From NCBI GenBank assembly GCA_041389885.1, contig JAWKRB010000059.1, positions 1-8,587 of the forward strand: a DNA stretch of 8,587 bases, read 5' to 3'. Made by a program: the position numbers and the translations under genes. The stretch comes from JAWKRB01 sp041389885 (GTDB lineage: Bacteria; Myxococcota_A; Polyangia; Polyangiales; Ga0077539). Below are positions 1 through 7,037 of the stretch, in pieces. Below the pieces are notes generated by a model. That model saw only the letters and a list, made by a program, of their open reading frames with translations, ran no database searches and was not told the DNA's origin. Positions within the stretch are counted from its first letter, which is position 1; each line of letters starts with the position of its first letter.

Positions 1-45
1 GGCGGGGTGGTCGTGCCCTCGCCCTGGCAGCGCGTCGCGCTCTGA
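1..45 (+). CDS. C-terminal end of an upstream protein (partial, left edge)
   Basis: Reading from base 1 gives a short open tail ending in VVVPSPWQRVAL and a TGA at 43-45. All 14 sense codons in this frame end in G or C, while the other two frames have many A or T third positions. That codon bias matches the genes in this window and suggests real coding sequence. Too little is visible to assign a family or function. It ends 50 bases before the response regulator on the same strand, so it could belong to the same transcript. Confidence 0.45.
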   Translation, partial: GGVVVPSPWQRVAL

Positions 46-56
46 TTCCAGCGCGG

Positions 57-86
57 TGGACCGCCCGGCCGCGGCGCCCGTAGAGT
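57..86 (+). promoter_or_regulatory. Possible promoter of the two-component operon, near-leaderless
   Basis: TGGACC at 57-62 and TAGAGT at 81-86, 18 bases apart, each match four of six sigma-70 consensus positions. The ATG at 96 is only nine bases after the second box, which puts a predicted transcription start within a few bases of the start codon. No Shine-Dalgarno sequence is visible before that ATG. Consensus matching in GC-rich DNA is weak evidence. Confidence 0.3.
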
Positions 87-95
87 CGTGGGCCC

Positions 96-791
96 ATGGC
101 GCGCCCGAGCCTCCTCGTGGTCGAAGACGACCCCGCCACCCTCGCAGCCCTCGCGCAGTCGCTGCAATCGGCGGGCTACACCGTCACCCAGGAGTCGGAC
201 GGCGCGCGCGCCCTCGACCTCACGTCCCGCGCGCGCTTCGACCTGGTGCTCAGTGACGTGAACCTCCCGGGGGCCGACGGCTTCACGCTCTGCCGACGGC
301 TTCGGGCGTCGGGGGCGACGACGCCGGTGATCCTGCTCACCTCGCGAGACTCGGAGATCGACGAGGCCCTGGGCCTCGAGCTCGGCGCCGATGACTATGT
401 GACCAAGCCCTTCTCGACCCGCGTGCTCCTCGCGCGCGTCGCGGCCCTCTTGCGCCGCGCGAGCCCCCCCGCCGACGAAGACCCCGCCGCCCTCGAACAT
501 GGACCCCTGCGCATCGACCGCGCGCGGCTGGAGCTTCGCTGGCACGGCGCGCTCATCCCCGCGACGGTCACCGAGCTGCGGCTGGTGGAGGCCCTCGCGA
601 CGCGCGCGGGGCGGGTGCTGAGCCGCGACCGGCTGCTGGAGCTCGCCCGCGAGGACGACTCCTTCGTCGCGCCGCGCATCGTCGACACCTACGTCGCGCG
701 GCTGCGCAAGAAGTTCGAAGGCGTACGACCCGGCAGCGACCCCATCGAGACCGTGATCGGCGCGGGCTACCGCTTTCGAGACGGCGCGTGA
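96..791 (+). CDS. OmpR/PhoB-type response regulator, CreB-like
   Basis: A DNA-binding response regulator of 231 residues that takes a phosphoryl group from the partner kinase and then binds DNA. The receiver domain (about 5-118) has the full active site: acidic pair D11-D12, phospho-acceptor D54 in the LVLSDVNLPG stretch, switch T82 and K104 in the GADDYVTKPF stretch. The C-terminal winged-helix domain (about 135-231) ends with the usual GAGYRF. The stop overlaps the kinase start (GTGA at 788-791), so the two are translationally coupled. Length, the LCRRL stretch and the LGLELGADDYVTKPFS stretch resemble E. coli CreB (229 residues). The family assignment is certain. The CreB-like subtype is inferred from these features and from the TTCAC tandem after the kinase. 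No Shine-Dalgarno sequence is seen and translation may be leaderless. Confidence 0.95.
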   Translation: MARPSLLVVEDDPATLAALAQSLQSAGYTVTQESDGARALDLTSRARFDLVLSDVNLPGADGFTLCRRLRASGATTPVILLTSRDSEIDEALGLELGADDYVTKPFSTRVLLARVAALLRRASPPADEDPAALEHGPLRIDRARLELRWHGALIPATVTELRLVEALATRAGRVLSRDRLLELAREDDSFVAPRIVDTYVARLRKKFEGVRPGSDPIETVIGAGYRFRDGA

Positions 792-2185
792 GCGAGCGGG
801 TCTCGCTCCGCGCGCTGGTCACCGCGGTGGTGCTCGGCGTGGCGCTGCTGCCCGTGCCCACCGTCGCGTTGCTGGGCGCGCTGGGCGAGTCGCGCGAGGC
901 GGCCGTGCAGCGCGCGGTGGGAGACGCGGTGCGCGAGGCCGACGAGGCCCTCTCGCGCGGTGAGCGCCCCGGCGCGCTCGCGCCGCGGCTCGCGCGTCGA
1001 CACCGCGTGCGCCTGCGCGTGCTCGACCCCCACGGCGCCCCCCTCGCCGACGCGGACCACGACCCCCGCGTCGCGCGCTACGCCGCCGTCGCCTCGTCGT
1101 CGCCCGACCCGCGCGCCCTCGACGCGTTTCTGCAGGAGCCCGGCGCCCTCGCACAATCCCCTGCGGCGCAAGGGCTTCGAATACGCTGCGGCGCGAGGGA
1201 GGGCGGCGCGCTGTGGGCCTGCGAGGCGTCGATCACCCGCGGCGGGGTCACCGCGCACGCGCTGCGGTCGTCGGCGAGCGAGGCGCGGCGGCTCTCGGCC
1301 TATCCCCGTCCCCTCGCGTGGCTCACGGCCTTCGTGGCGCTCACGGGGGTCGCCCTCGCGGCGTGGCTCCTCGCGCGCATCGTGCGTCCTCTCGACGCGC
1401 TGCGTGCGGCCCTCGCGACGCGCGCCGAGCGGCCGCGGCTGGCGACGCAGCCCGTGACCCTCGACGCGCCTCCCGAGGTGCAGGACGTGGTGCGCGCGCA
1501 CAACCAGGTGCTCGCCGCGCTGGAGTCGGAGCGTCGCGCGAAGGAGTCCCTCGCGTCGTTCCTCGTGCACGAGATCAAGGGCCCCCTGGCCGCGATCCGC
1601 ATGGCGCTGGAGCCCCACGCCCCGCAGGCCGCGGGCGCCCTCGACGCCGCGCGCCGCATCGACCGCACGGTGGGCCTGCTGCTCGAGCTCTCCCGCGCCG
1701 AGGCCGGGCTCCCCGACGCGCCGCGCGAGTCTGTCCCCCTGCGGACCTTCGCCGAAGGCGTCGCCGAGACCTCGTCGCCGCCTGAGGGCGTCTCGCTGCG
1801 GGTGGAGGGCGACGACGCGCAGGTCATGGCGGCGCCCGAACCGTTGGAGCGGGCGCTGCGATGCCTCGTCGAGAACGCGGTCTCCTTCGCCCGCGCCGAG
1901 GTCACCCTGCGCGTCTCGCGCGACGCACAGCGCGCCCTCCTCGCCGTCGACGACGACGGACCGGGCGTCGACCCCGCGCTGCTCCCGCGGCTCTTTGAGC
2001 GCTTCGTGAGCGCGCGCCGCGACCGCGGAGGCACCGGTCTGGGCCTCGCTCACGCCCGCGCCGTGGCCGAGGCGCACGGGGGCTCGCTGCGCGTCGAGAA
2101 CCGCGCCGAGGGAGGCGCGCGCTTCACCCTCGCGCTTCCCCTCGCGGGTTCACACACGATTCACACAGGCTCCACGCCGGGTTGA
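788..2185 (+). CDS. Membrane sensor histidine kinase, CreC-like
   Basis: A 465-residue inner-membrane kinase that autophosphorylates and passes the phosphate to the regulator encoded just upstream. Membrane segments lie at about 8-32 and 176-198, flanking a periplasmic sensor of about 140 residues with only two cysteines (C134, C145), which could form a disulfide. A HAMP-like linker follows. The H-box HEIKGPLAAIR has the phospho-accepting H261. The ATPase part has N363 (ENAVSFA), the G1 box DDDGPG near 388, the F box FERF near 403 and the G2 box GGTGLGL at 414-420. The H-box is close to E. coli CreC (HELKSPLAAIR), and the lengths agree (465 versus 474). GTG is chosen as start because it forms the GTGA overlap with the regulator. 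The last codons contain the TTCAC tandem. Kinase identity is firm; CreC orthology is inference, and no creD-like gene follows. Confidence 0.93.
   Translation: MSERVSLRALVTAVVLGVALLPVPTVALLGALGESREAAVQRAVGDAVREADEALSRGERPGALAPRLARRHRVRLRVLDPHGAPLADADHDPRVARYAAVASSSPDPRALDAFLQEPGALAQSPAAQGLRIRCGAREGGALWACEASITRGGVTAHALRSSASEARRLSAYPRPLAWLTAFVALTGVALAAWLLARIVRPLDALRAALATRAERPRLATQPVTLDAPPEVQDVVRAHNQVLAALESERRAKESLASFLVHEIKGPLAAIRMALEPHAPQAAGALDAARRIDRTVGLLLELSRAEAGLPDAPRESVPLRTFAEGVAETSSPPEGVSLRVEGDDAQVMAAPEPLERALRCLVENAVSFARAEVTLRVSRDAQRALLAVDDDGPGVDPALLPRLFERFVSARRDRGGTGLGLAHARAVAEAHGGSLRVENRAEGGARFTLALPLAGSHTIHTGSTPG
2149..2166 (+). promoter_or_regulatory. cre-tag-like tandem operator, TTCACACACGATTCACAC
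   Basis: Two identical heptamers TTCACAC start 11 bases apart at 2149 and 2160. The core reads TTCAC, six bases, TTCAC, which exactly matches the published consensus of the E. coli CreB 'cre tag'. The 7+4+7 layout is also the usual spacing for OmpR/PhoB-type dimers bound head to tail. It lies within the last codons of the CreC-like kinase gene and about 70 bases before the lipoprotein ATG, a reasonable place for an activator site. Binding has not been shown and the match could be chance. Confidence 0.6.
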
Positions 2186-2210
2186 GACGCCGCCCACGCC
2201 GCGCTCACAC
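2182..2210 (+). promoter_or_regulatory. Possible promoter of the lipoprotein-hydrolase pair
   Basis: TTGAGA at 2182-2187 matches five of six -35 positions. Seventeen bases later TCACAC at 2205-2210 is a poor -10. The cre-tag-like tandem lies just upstream of the -35, where an activator that compensates for a weak -10 would bind. Speculative. Confidence 0.22.
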
Positions 2211-2231
2211 GCGGCCCGCACGCTCCGAGGC

Positions 2232-2516
2232 ATGAACCACCACGCCTGGAGCGCCGCGCTCCTCTCTCTGTGCCTCGCGTCCTGCGTGACCGATCGCGTC
2301 GCCGCCCCCGCGGTCTCGTGCGAGGCCCCGCGCCCGCTCCGCTTCGCCCCCGGCGTGAGCTCGTTCTGCGGGCTGCACCACGGAGAGTTCGCCTGGAACG
2401 GCACCTCCTGCGCCGCCGTCGACGACGCGCCCTGCCTCTGCGGCGTGCGCGTCGACTGCGCGCCCTACTACGCCACCCTCACCGCCTGCGAGGTCGCCCA
2501 TGCGCGCTGCGGTTGA
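2232..2516 (+). CDS. Small cysteine-rich lipoprotein, unknown function
   Basis: A 94-residue predicted lipoprotein of no named family. The N-terminus is a short hydrophobic stretch ending in the lipobox LASC, so C18 would be lipidated. The mature part has exactly eight further cysteines (C30, 46, 60, 68, 70, 76, 86, 93), enough for four disulfides. The C-terminal half follows a pattern of Trp-Asn-Gly-x-x-Cys, then CLC, then DC, then ACEVAHARC. From general familiarity this resembles short cysteine modules in myxobacterial secreted proteins. It is the first gene after the TTCAC tandem and may be a target of the two-component system. Its 3' end overlaps the next gene by 17 bases, which suggests co-transcription. 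A GAGG lies one base before the ATG, too close to be an efficient ribosome site. Confidence 0.75.
   Translation: MNHHAWSAALLSLCLASCVTDRVAAPAVSCEAPRPLRFAPGVSSFCGLHHGEFAWNGTSCAAVDDAPCLCGVRVDCAPYYATLTACEVAHARCG
2490..2493 (+). promoter_or_regulatory. Ribosome binding site deciding the hydrolase start
   Basis: GAGG lies six bases before the ATG at 2500, within the end of the lipoprotein gene. The next in-frame ATG at 2554 has no such site, which favours 2500 and translational coupling. Confidence 0.4.
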
Positions 2517-3348
2517 TCTGAAGTCCTTGCACCGCAATACGATACGCGCGGCGATGGCCTGCGCCTCGCTCTGGGCGGCGAGCTACACGGGCGTCGTCAC
2601 CTGGGACCGCGCGCGCCCCGCGCGGGAGGGCGCGGCCGAGCTCACGGTGATGACCTACAACGTGAACTTCGGCGTCGCGGGAGACGCCTCGACCCTCGAG
2701 GCCATCGCCGCGGGAGACGCCGACGTGGTGCTGCTGCAAGAGACCCACACCGCGTGGGAGCGTGCGATGCGCGCGCGGCTCGGAGGGATGTATCCCCACA
2801 TGCGCTTCGGCGCGCCCGAGTCGATGCCCGCGGGGGGCCTCGCGGTGCTCTCGCGCTGGCCCTTCGAGCTCACCCACGTCTCGCCCAGCGACGGCGGATT
2901 CTTCTACGCGTGGCGCGTGGTGCTCCACACCCCGCGGGGGGACGTGCAGGCGCTCAACCTGCACCTGCGCCCGCAGGTGAGCGACGGGGGGAGCCTGCTG
3001 GTCGGGCGCTTCACCACCGGTCCGAACCGCCTGCGCGAGCTCACCCGCCACCGCGCGACGCTGGCGGGAGAGCTCCCTACGATCGTCGCGGGCGACTTCA
3101 ACGAAGACGAACGCGGAGACGCCGTTCGATCGCTCACCGAGGCGGGGATGCGCTCGGCCCTCGCGGAGTTCGCGCCGGGGGCGATGACCTGGCGATGGCT
3201 GGTGGGTCCGTTCACCGTGCGGCAGCGGTTTGACCACGTGGTGTACGACCCCGCGCGCTTCGAGTGCCTGCACGCGCGGGTCTCCCCCGCGGGCGCGTCG
3301 GATCATCTCCCCGTGATCGCCCGCCTTCGCTGGCGCGCCCCGCGCTGA
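2500..3348 (+). CDS. Endonuclease/exonuclease/phosphatase-family hydrolase, probably exported
   Basis: A 282-residue metal-dependent phosphoesterase of the EEP fold (DNase I, exonuclease III, sphingomyelinase and inositol phosphatase relatives). The catalytic set is complete: N54 in MTYNVNFG, E81 in DVVLLQETH, the LNLHL strand near 152, D199 and N201 in AGDFNEDE, D245 in RFDHVVYD, and the SDH triad at 267-269. Start 2500 gives a basic N-terminus (R2, K8, R12, R16) followed by a hydrophobic stretch at about 17-34, consistent with a signal peptide or membrane anchor. An ATG at 2554 is the alternative. The gene overlaps the lipoprotein by 17 bases, so both probably act at the envelope. The substrate cannot be read from sequence: DNA, phospholipid head group and other phosphodiesters are all possible. 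Confidence 0.9.
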   Translation: MRAAVDLKSLHRNTIRAAMACASLWAASYTGVVTWDRARPAREGAAELTVMTYNVNFGVAGDASTLEAIAAGDADVVLLQETHTAWERAMRARLGGMYPHMRFGAPESMPAGGLAVLSRWPFELTHVSPSDGGFFYAWRVVLHTPRGDVQALNLHLRPQVSDGGSLLVGRFTTGPNRLRELTRHRATLAGELPTIVAGDFNEDERGDAVRSLTEAGMRSALAEFAPGAMTWRWLVGPFTVRQRFDHVVYDPARFECLHARVSPAGASDHLPVIARLRWRAPR

Positions 3349-3401
3349 GCGGGCTGCGCGAATCTCGCGGACGCGCCCCGTCGCTGCTATCGCCCCTCGC
3401 G

Positions 3402-5066
3402 ATGGCCACGCTCCTCGCGAAGCGCACCGTGTCTGCGCCCAAGCCGCGCGCCCCTACACCCGCCTCCAGGGTCCGCGCGCACGCCCTCGACGTGCCCTTC
3501 GCGATGCGCTCCGTCGCGGCCTCCGCGGGCGCGAAATGGGACGAGGCCCACGGCGTCTTCGTCTACCGCGGCGCCGCGCTCCCCGAAGCGCTGCGTCCCT
3601 TTCGCGCGCAGGCGTACTCCTGGGAGCGGAGCGTGGAGCGCTCGCTCAACGGCGATCCCCCTGCGGCGCCGTCGGTTCCGAATGCTGAGATCACCCTGCG
3701 GCCGCACCAGCGCGAGGCGGTGAAGGCCATCACCCGCGCGATGAAGTCACGCGCCGCGGGCTTTCTCCTCGCCGACGACGTGGGGCTCGGAAAGACCCTC
3801 AGCGCCTGGGAGGCCGTGCGCGCCAACCCCTCCCTCCAACGCGTGCTGGTGGTGAGCCCGCTGGCGGTGATCGCCCACTGGCGCCGCAGCATCGAGGCCC
3901 TGGGCGACGACGGGCGCTCGGTGGTGGTGATCAACTACGAGCGCCTCGGCAAGCTCTTCGAGGTCTCCCCCGCCGCCCGCGCCAAGGTGCGCTCGAAGAA
4001 GGGCCTCGCGCGGGCCGGCAGCGCGCCCGAGTTCGATGTCGTCATCTGGGACGAGTCGCACCGCTGCAAGAACCCCACGGCCGCCCGCTCGAAGTTCGCC
4101 GCGAAGCTCAACGCCGCGGCGGGCTTCTCGCTCTGGCTCTCGGCCACCGCCGGGCAGAATCCCCTGGAACTCTCGTACCTTGCGCCCCTCCTCGCCCAGC
4201 GCACGGGGAGCCGCGCCGCCGACCTCAAGGACTTCGAGAATTGGTGCCTCGACCAGGGCCTCGGCGTGAAGCGCGGGAACTACGGCAAGTGGGAGTGGCG
4301 GGGCGACCCCGCCGACTGCGAGCGCGTGCGCGCGATGCTCTTCGACGGAGCGACGCCCTCGGGGCTGCGGCGGCGTCCGGAGGACATCGCGGGGTGGCCC
4401 GAGATCAACCGCATGCTCACGCCCATCGAGCTCGACCCCGCGGCGCGAGAGAAATTCGAGCTCGCCTGGCAGGAGTTTCGCGCCGAAATGGACCTCGCGC
4501 CCGCCGGCAAGAACCCCCGCGGCGCCCTCGCGGCCACCCTCAGGCTCCGTCAAAAAGCCTCGCTCATTCGCGCGGAGGGGACGCTCGCCCTCGCCCTCGA
4601 GCTCCTCGAGAACGGGCACCAGGTGGCAGTGTCGGTGTCGTTCCTCGAGACCCTAGAAGCGCTGCGCGACGGCTTCGCCCGCGAGGGATTCGCGTCGGCG
4701 TCGATTCACGGGCGCATGGACGCCGCGAGCCGCGAGGCCGACCGCCTGCGCTTTCAGCGCGGAGAGGTGCGGGTGGTGCTCTTCACCGTCGAAGAGGGCA
4801 TCTCGCTGCACCAGGGGGAGCACGACGAGGCGCCGCGCTCCGAGGTGATTCACGACCTGCGCTGGTCGGCGATTCAGATGGCGCAGATCGAGGGCCGCTG
4901 CCACCGCGACGGGCGCTTCGCGCAGGTCTACTGGACCTACGCCGACGACACCATCGAGGCGCGCATCGCGGCGGTGGTGTGCAGGCGCATCCAGTCGATG
5001 AAGTCGATGGTGGGCGACGAGGTCGAGACCCTCCGCGAGATCGAGCGGCTCCTCGCGTCGGGGTAG
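3402..5066 (+). CDS. SNF2-type DEAD/DEAH-box helicase, phage-like, with N-terminal DUF5710-like segment
   Basis: A 554-residue superfamily 2 ATPase. Residues about 25-68 (DVPF, GAKWD, GVFVY) look like the short DUF5710 domain of plasmid and phage DNA-processing proteins. The helicase core then shows the Q-like LRPHQREAV (99-107), Walker A ADDVGLGKT (124-132), VVSPLAVIAHW (motif Ia region), DESH (217-220), LSATAGQNP (motif III) and IQMAQIEGRCHRDGR (motif VI, 491-505; R499 and R502 as candidate arginine fingers). The DESH and QIEGRCHRDG forms are typical of SNF2-like helicases in phages and mobile elements, with distant likeness to SMARCAL1. An upstream in-frame start at 3264 would add 46 low-complexity residues overlapping the hydrolase gene, so the ATG at 3402 is preferred. 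No Shine-Dalgarno sequence is seen. No other phage gene is present in the window. Role in DNA repair, replication or defence is not decided. Confidence 0.9.
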   Translation: MATLLAKRTVSAPKPRAPTPASRVRAHALDVPFAMRSVAASAGAKWDEAHGVFVYRGAALPEALRPFRAQAYSWERSVERSLNGDPPAAPSVPNAEITLRPHQREAVKAITRAMKSRAAGFLLADDVGLGKTLSAWEAVRANPSLQRVLVVSPLAVIAHWRRSIEALGDDGRSVVVINYERLGKLFEVSPAARAKVRSKKGLARAGSAPEFDVVIWDESHRCKNPTAARSKFAAKLNAAAGFSLWLSATAGQNPLELSYLAPLLAQRTGSRAADLKDFENWCLDQGLGVKRGNYGKWEWRGDPADCERVRAMLFDGATPSGLRRRPEDIAGWPEINRMLTPIELDPAAREKFELAWQEFRAEMDLAPAGKNPRGALAATLRLRQKASLIRAEGTLALALELLENGHQVAVSVSFLETLEALRDGFAREGFASASIHGRMDAASREADRLRFQRGEVRVVLFTVEEGISLHQGEHDEAPRSEVIHDLRWSAIQMAQIEGRCHRDGRFAQVYWTYADDTIEARIAAVVCRRIQSMKSMVGDEVETLREIERLLASG

Positions 5067-5090
5067 TTCGTCTGGTCAGCGGAGCCCCAG

Positions 5091-5118
5091 TTGACGGCCC
5101 TCCGCGCGCTCGCACAAC
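5091..5118 (+). promoter_or_regulatory. Possible promoter of the pectate-lyase-like gene
   Basis: TTGACG at 5091-5096 matches five of six -35 positions. CACAAC at 5113-5118, 16 bases later, matches three of six -10 positions. The ATG at 5127 begins eight bases after the second box, implying a very short or absent leader. The same TTGACG-to-ATG distance (36 or 37 bases) recurs before the receptor gene. Confidence 0.3.
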
Positions 5119-5126
5119 GTGGCGCC

Positions 5127-7037
5127 ATGCGGAGCGTCTCTCCTTCATGGTCCCTCGTGCTGCTCGCCGTCGGCTGCGGCGCGTCGACGACGGAGCCCGA
5201 CGCGGGCGACACGACCGTCGACGTCGTGACGATCGACGACACCCCCGCGAGTGACGCGGTGACCGTGAGTGATGTGCCGGTCGCGAGCGACGTGGTCACC
5301 GCGGGTGACGTCGTCACCGCGAGCGACGTGCAGACACCTTCGGATGTGCCAACCGCGACGGTCGACTGCGCGCGCTTCGCGACGATGGCGAACGTGCGCG
5401 CGTGCGGGCCCGCGGCGGGCGGCTGCGGCGTGGTGTTCTCGGCCTCGCAGGGCTGCCCCGCGGTGTGCGCGGCGGCGGGGATGCGCTGCCTCGCCTCGCA
5501 CGAAGACGTCAGCAACGCCTGCGCCGCAGACACCTCGCGCCCTGCGCTGAACTGCGCCGCCACGGGGCACCAGTCCGACTACTGCGTGTGCGCGCCGACG
5601 ACGGGCGCCTGCGTGCCGGCGTGCAGCGGGCGCGTCTGCGGCGACGACGGCTGCGGCGGCTCGTGCGGGAGCTGCGCGAGCGGGACCACCTGCGTCTCGG
5701 GCGCCTGTCGCCCGCGCGCCGCGGTGGCCTGCTCGTCGACCGACTGCCCGGCCTTCCCCGGCGCCGAGGGTGCGGGGCGCAACGCGCGGGGCGGACGCGG
5801 CGGCGACGTGTACCACGTCACCCACCTCAACGACTCCGGCGCGGGGAGCCTCCGCGACGCCCTCACCTCCGCCCGCGGCCCCCGCACCGTGGTCTTCGAC
5901 GTCGCCGGGCTCATCGACCTTCGATCACCCCTGCGCGCGACGGTCAACCGACTCACCCTCGCGGGGCAGACCGCGCCGGGAGACGGGGTCACCACCCAGG
6001 GCTTTCAGGTCGAGCTCCGCGGCACGCACATCATCGTGCAGCACATGCGCTTTCGCGCGGGCGACCTGCGACGGCTCACGAGCAGCCGCCCGACGGGGTT
6101 CACCGAAGACAGCCTCACCGTCGGCGGCACCGACGTGATCGTCGATCACGTCTCCGCGTCGTGGGGCATCGACGAGAACCTCAGCACCTTCTCCGAGCGC
6201 TGGGACCGTCTCACGGTGCAGCACTCCTTCATCACCGAGGGGCTCTATCACACCGGGCTCTTTCACGGAGAGCTCGACCCCTCGCACCCCGGCCACAGCA
6301 TGGGCAGTTTGTTCAAGCCCCGGGAGGGTGACAGCACCGTGAGCGTTCACCACAACCTCTTCGCGCACAACGGCAACCGCAACCCCGCGGTGGGGAGCTA
6401 CAGCGCGACGCAGACGGTGATCGCCGACATTCGCAACAACGTGATCTACGACTGCCGCAACATGGGATACACCTCGGGCGACAGCCGCGCGGTGCTGATC
6501 AACTACGTGGGCAACTACGGGATTCTCGGCCCGTCTTCATCGAGCACGGCGCTCTTTGACGGGGCCGCGGCGAATCATGTTCGGATCTTTCAATCCGACA
6601 ACCGCCGCGACGCCAACCGCAACGGGCGCTTCGACGGCAGCGACGACGGCTGGAGCGCCATCACGGGCGAGTACGCCCGCGCGAGCGCCCCCTTCGCGCT
6701 CCCCGCGGTGACCACACAGCGGCCCGAGGCGGCCCTCGAGACCGTGCTCACGAGCGCCGGCGCGCGCCCCTGGAGCCGCGACTCCGTCGACCAGCGCGTC
6801 GTGGGCGAGGTGCGCTCGGGGAGAGGGCGCATCATCGACTCGCAGCGCGACGTCGGCGGCTGGGGGACCCTCGCCGGGGGCGCCGTCACCGACCGCGACC
6901 GCGACGGCATGCCCGACGCGTGGGAGAGCGCTCACGGCACCGACCCCGCCCGCGCCGACCACAACGGCGACGTCGACGGCGACGGGTACACCAACCTCGA
7001 GAACTACCTCCACGACGCCGCCCGGTGGCCGCGGTGA
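5127..7037 (+). CDS. Surface lipoprotein with family PL1 pectate-lyase-like domain
   Basis: A 636-residue predicted lipoprotein polysaccharide lyase; PL1 enzymes cleave pectate by calcium-dependent beta-elimination. In order: signal and lipobox AVGC (C17); acidic spacer with five hexapeptide units (44-73); cysteine-rich region 81-207 with 20 cysteines, including CGDDGCGGSCGSC at 171-183; a beta-helix from FPGAEGAG (210-217) to about 470; C-terminal calcium-binding repeats at 589-626. The first, DRDRDGMPDAWE, is a canonical EF-hand loop. Candidate calcium ligands are D340 and D349-E350 (IVDH, WGIDEN), and the likely catalytic arginine is R418 (HHNLFAHNGNRNP). The ATG at 5127 is chosen over an in-frame TTG at 5091 because it gives a complete lipoprotein signal, and the TTG lies within a -35-like box. 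The actual polymer substrate is uncertain. Neighbours are unrelated, so this is probably a single-gene unit. Confidence 0.9.
   Translation: MRSVSPSWSLVLLAVGCGASTTEPDAGDTTVDVVTIDDTPASDAVTVSDVPVASDVVTAGDVVTASDVQTPSDVPTATVDCARFATMANVRACGPAAGGCGVVFSASQGCPAVCAAAGMRCLASHEDVSNACAADTSRPALNCAATGHQSDYCVCAPTTGACVPACSGRVCGDDGCGGSCGSCASGTTCVSGACRPRAAVACSSTDCPAFPGAEGAGRNARGGRGGDVYHVTHLNDSGAGSLRDALTSARGPRTVVFDVAGLIDLRSPLRATVNRLTLAGQTAPGDGVTTQGFQVELRGTHIIVQHMRFRAGDLRRLTSSRPTGFTEDSLTVGGTDVIVDHVSASWGIDENLSTFSERWDRLTVQHSFITEGLYHTGLFHGELDPSHPGHSMGSLFKPREGDSTVSVHHNLFAHNGNRNPAVGSYSATQTVIADIRNNVIYDCRNMGYTSGDSRAVLINYVGNYGILGPSSSSTALFDGAAANHVRIFQSDNRRDANRNGRFDGSDDGWSAITGEYARASAPFALPAVTTQRPEAALETVLTSAGARPWSRDSVDQRVVGEVRSGRGRIIDSQRDVGGWGTLAGGAVTDRDRDGMPDAWESAHGTDPARADHNGDVDGDGYTNLENYLHDAARWPR
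5256..5345 (+). repeat. Five tandem 18-bp units coding for an acidic hexapeptide spacer
   Basis: Five in-frame 18-base units encode AVTVSD, VPVASD, VVTAGD, VVTASD and VQTPSD. The two central units are nearly identical in DNA. They form a flexible, negatively charged tether between the lipid anchor and the folded part of the lyase. Copy number may vary between strains through slippage. Confidence 0.75.

Noticed and set aside
767..2077. Long minus-strand open frame of 436 codons opposite the histidine kinase
   Set aside because: It lies antisense to a kinase with every catalytic motif. Its product is a low-complexity Arg/Gly/Ala chain without motifs, as expected from GC-rich codon bias.
2526..2545. 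Promoter-like TTGCAC and TACGAT inside the hydrolase N-terminus
   Set aside because: The two boxes are only about five bases apart, far from the 16-18 needed, and lie within coding sequence.
3264..3401. Upstream start for the helicase, adding 46 residues
   Set aside because: The extra residues are an Arg/Pro/Ser/Gly-rich out-of-frame reading of the hydrolase 3' end, and would create an 85-base overlap. The ATG at 3402 fits the domain boundary.
3747..4619. Minus-strand open frame of 290 codons inside the helicase gene
   Set aside because: Antisense to the helicase motifs and no recognisable domain; a codon-bias artefact.
5091..5126. In-frame TTG start for the lyase
   Set aside because: Twelve added residues would place a charged stretch before a complete lipoprotein signal, and the TTG is part of a -35-like TTGACG.
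4241..5254. Plus-strand open frame of 337 codons overlapping the helicase and the start of the lyase
   Set aside because: Out of frame with both real genes, extremely rich in Arg and Ala, and lacks any motif.
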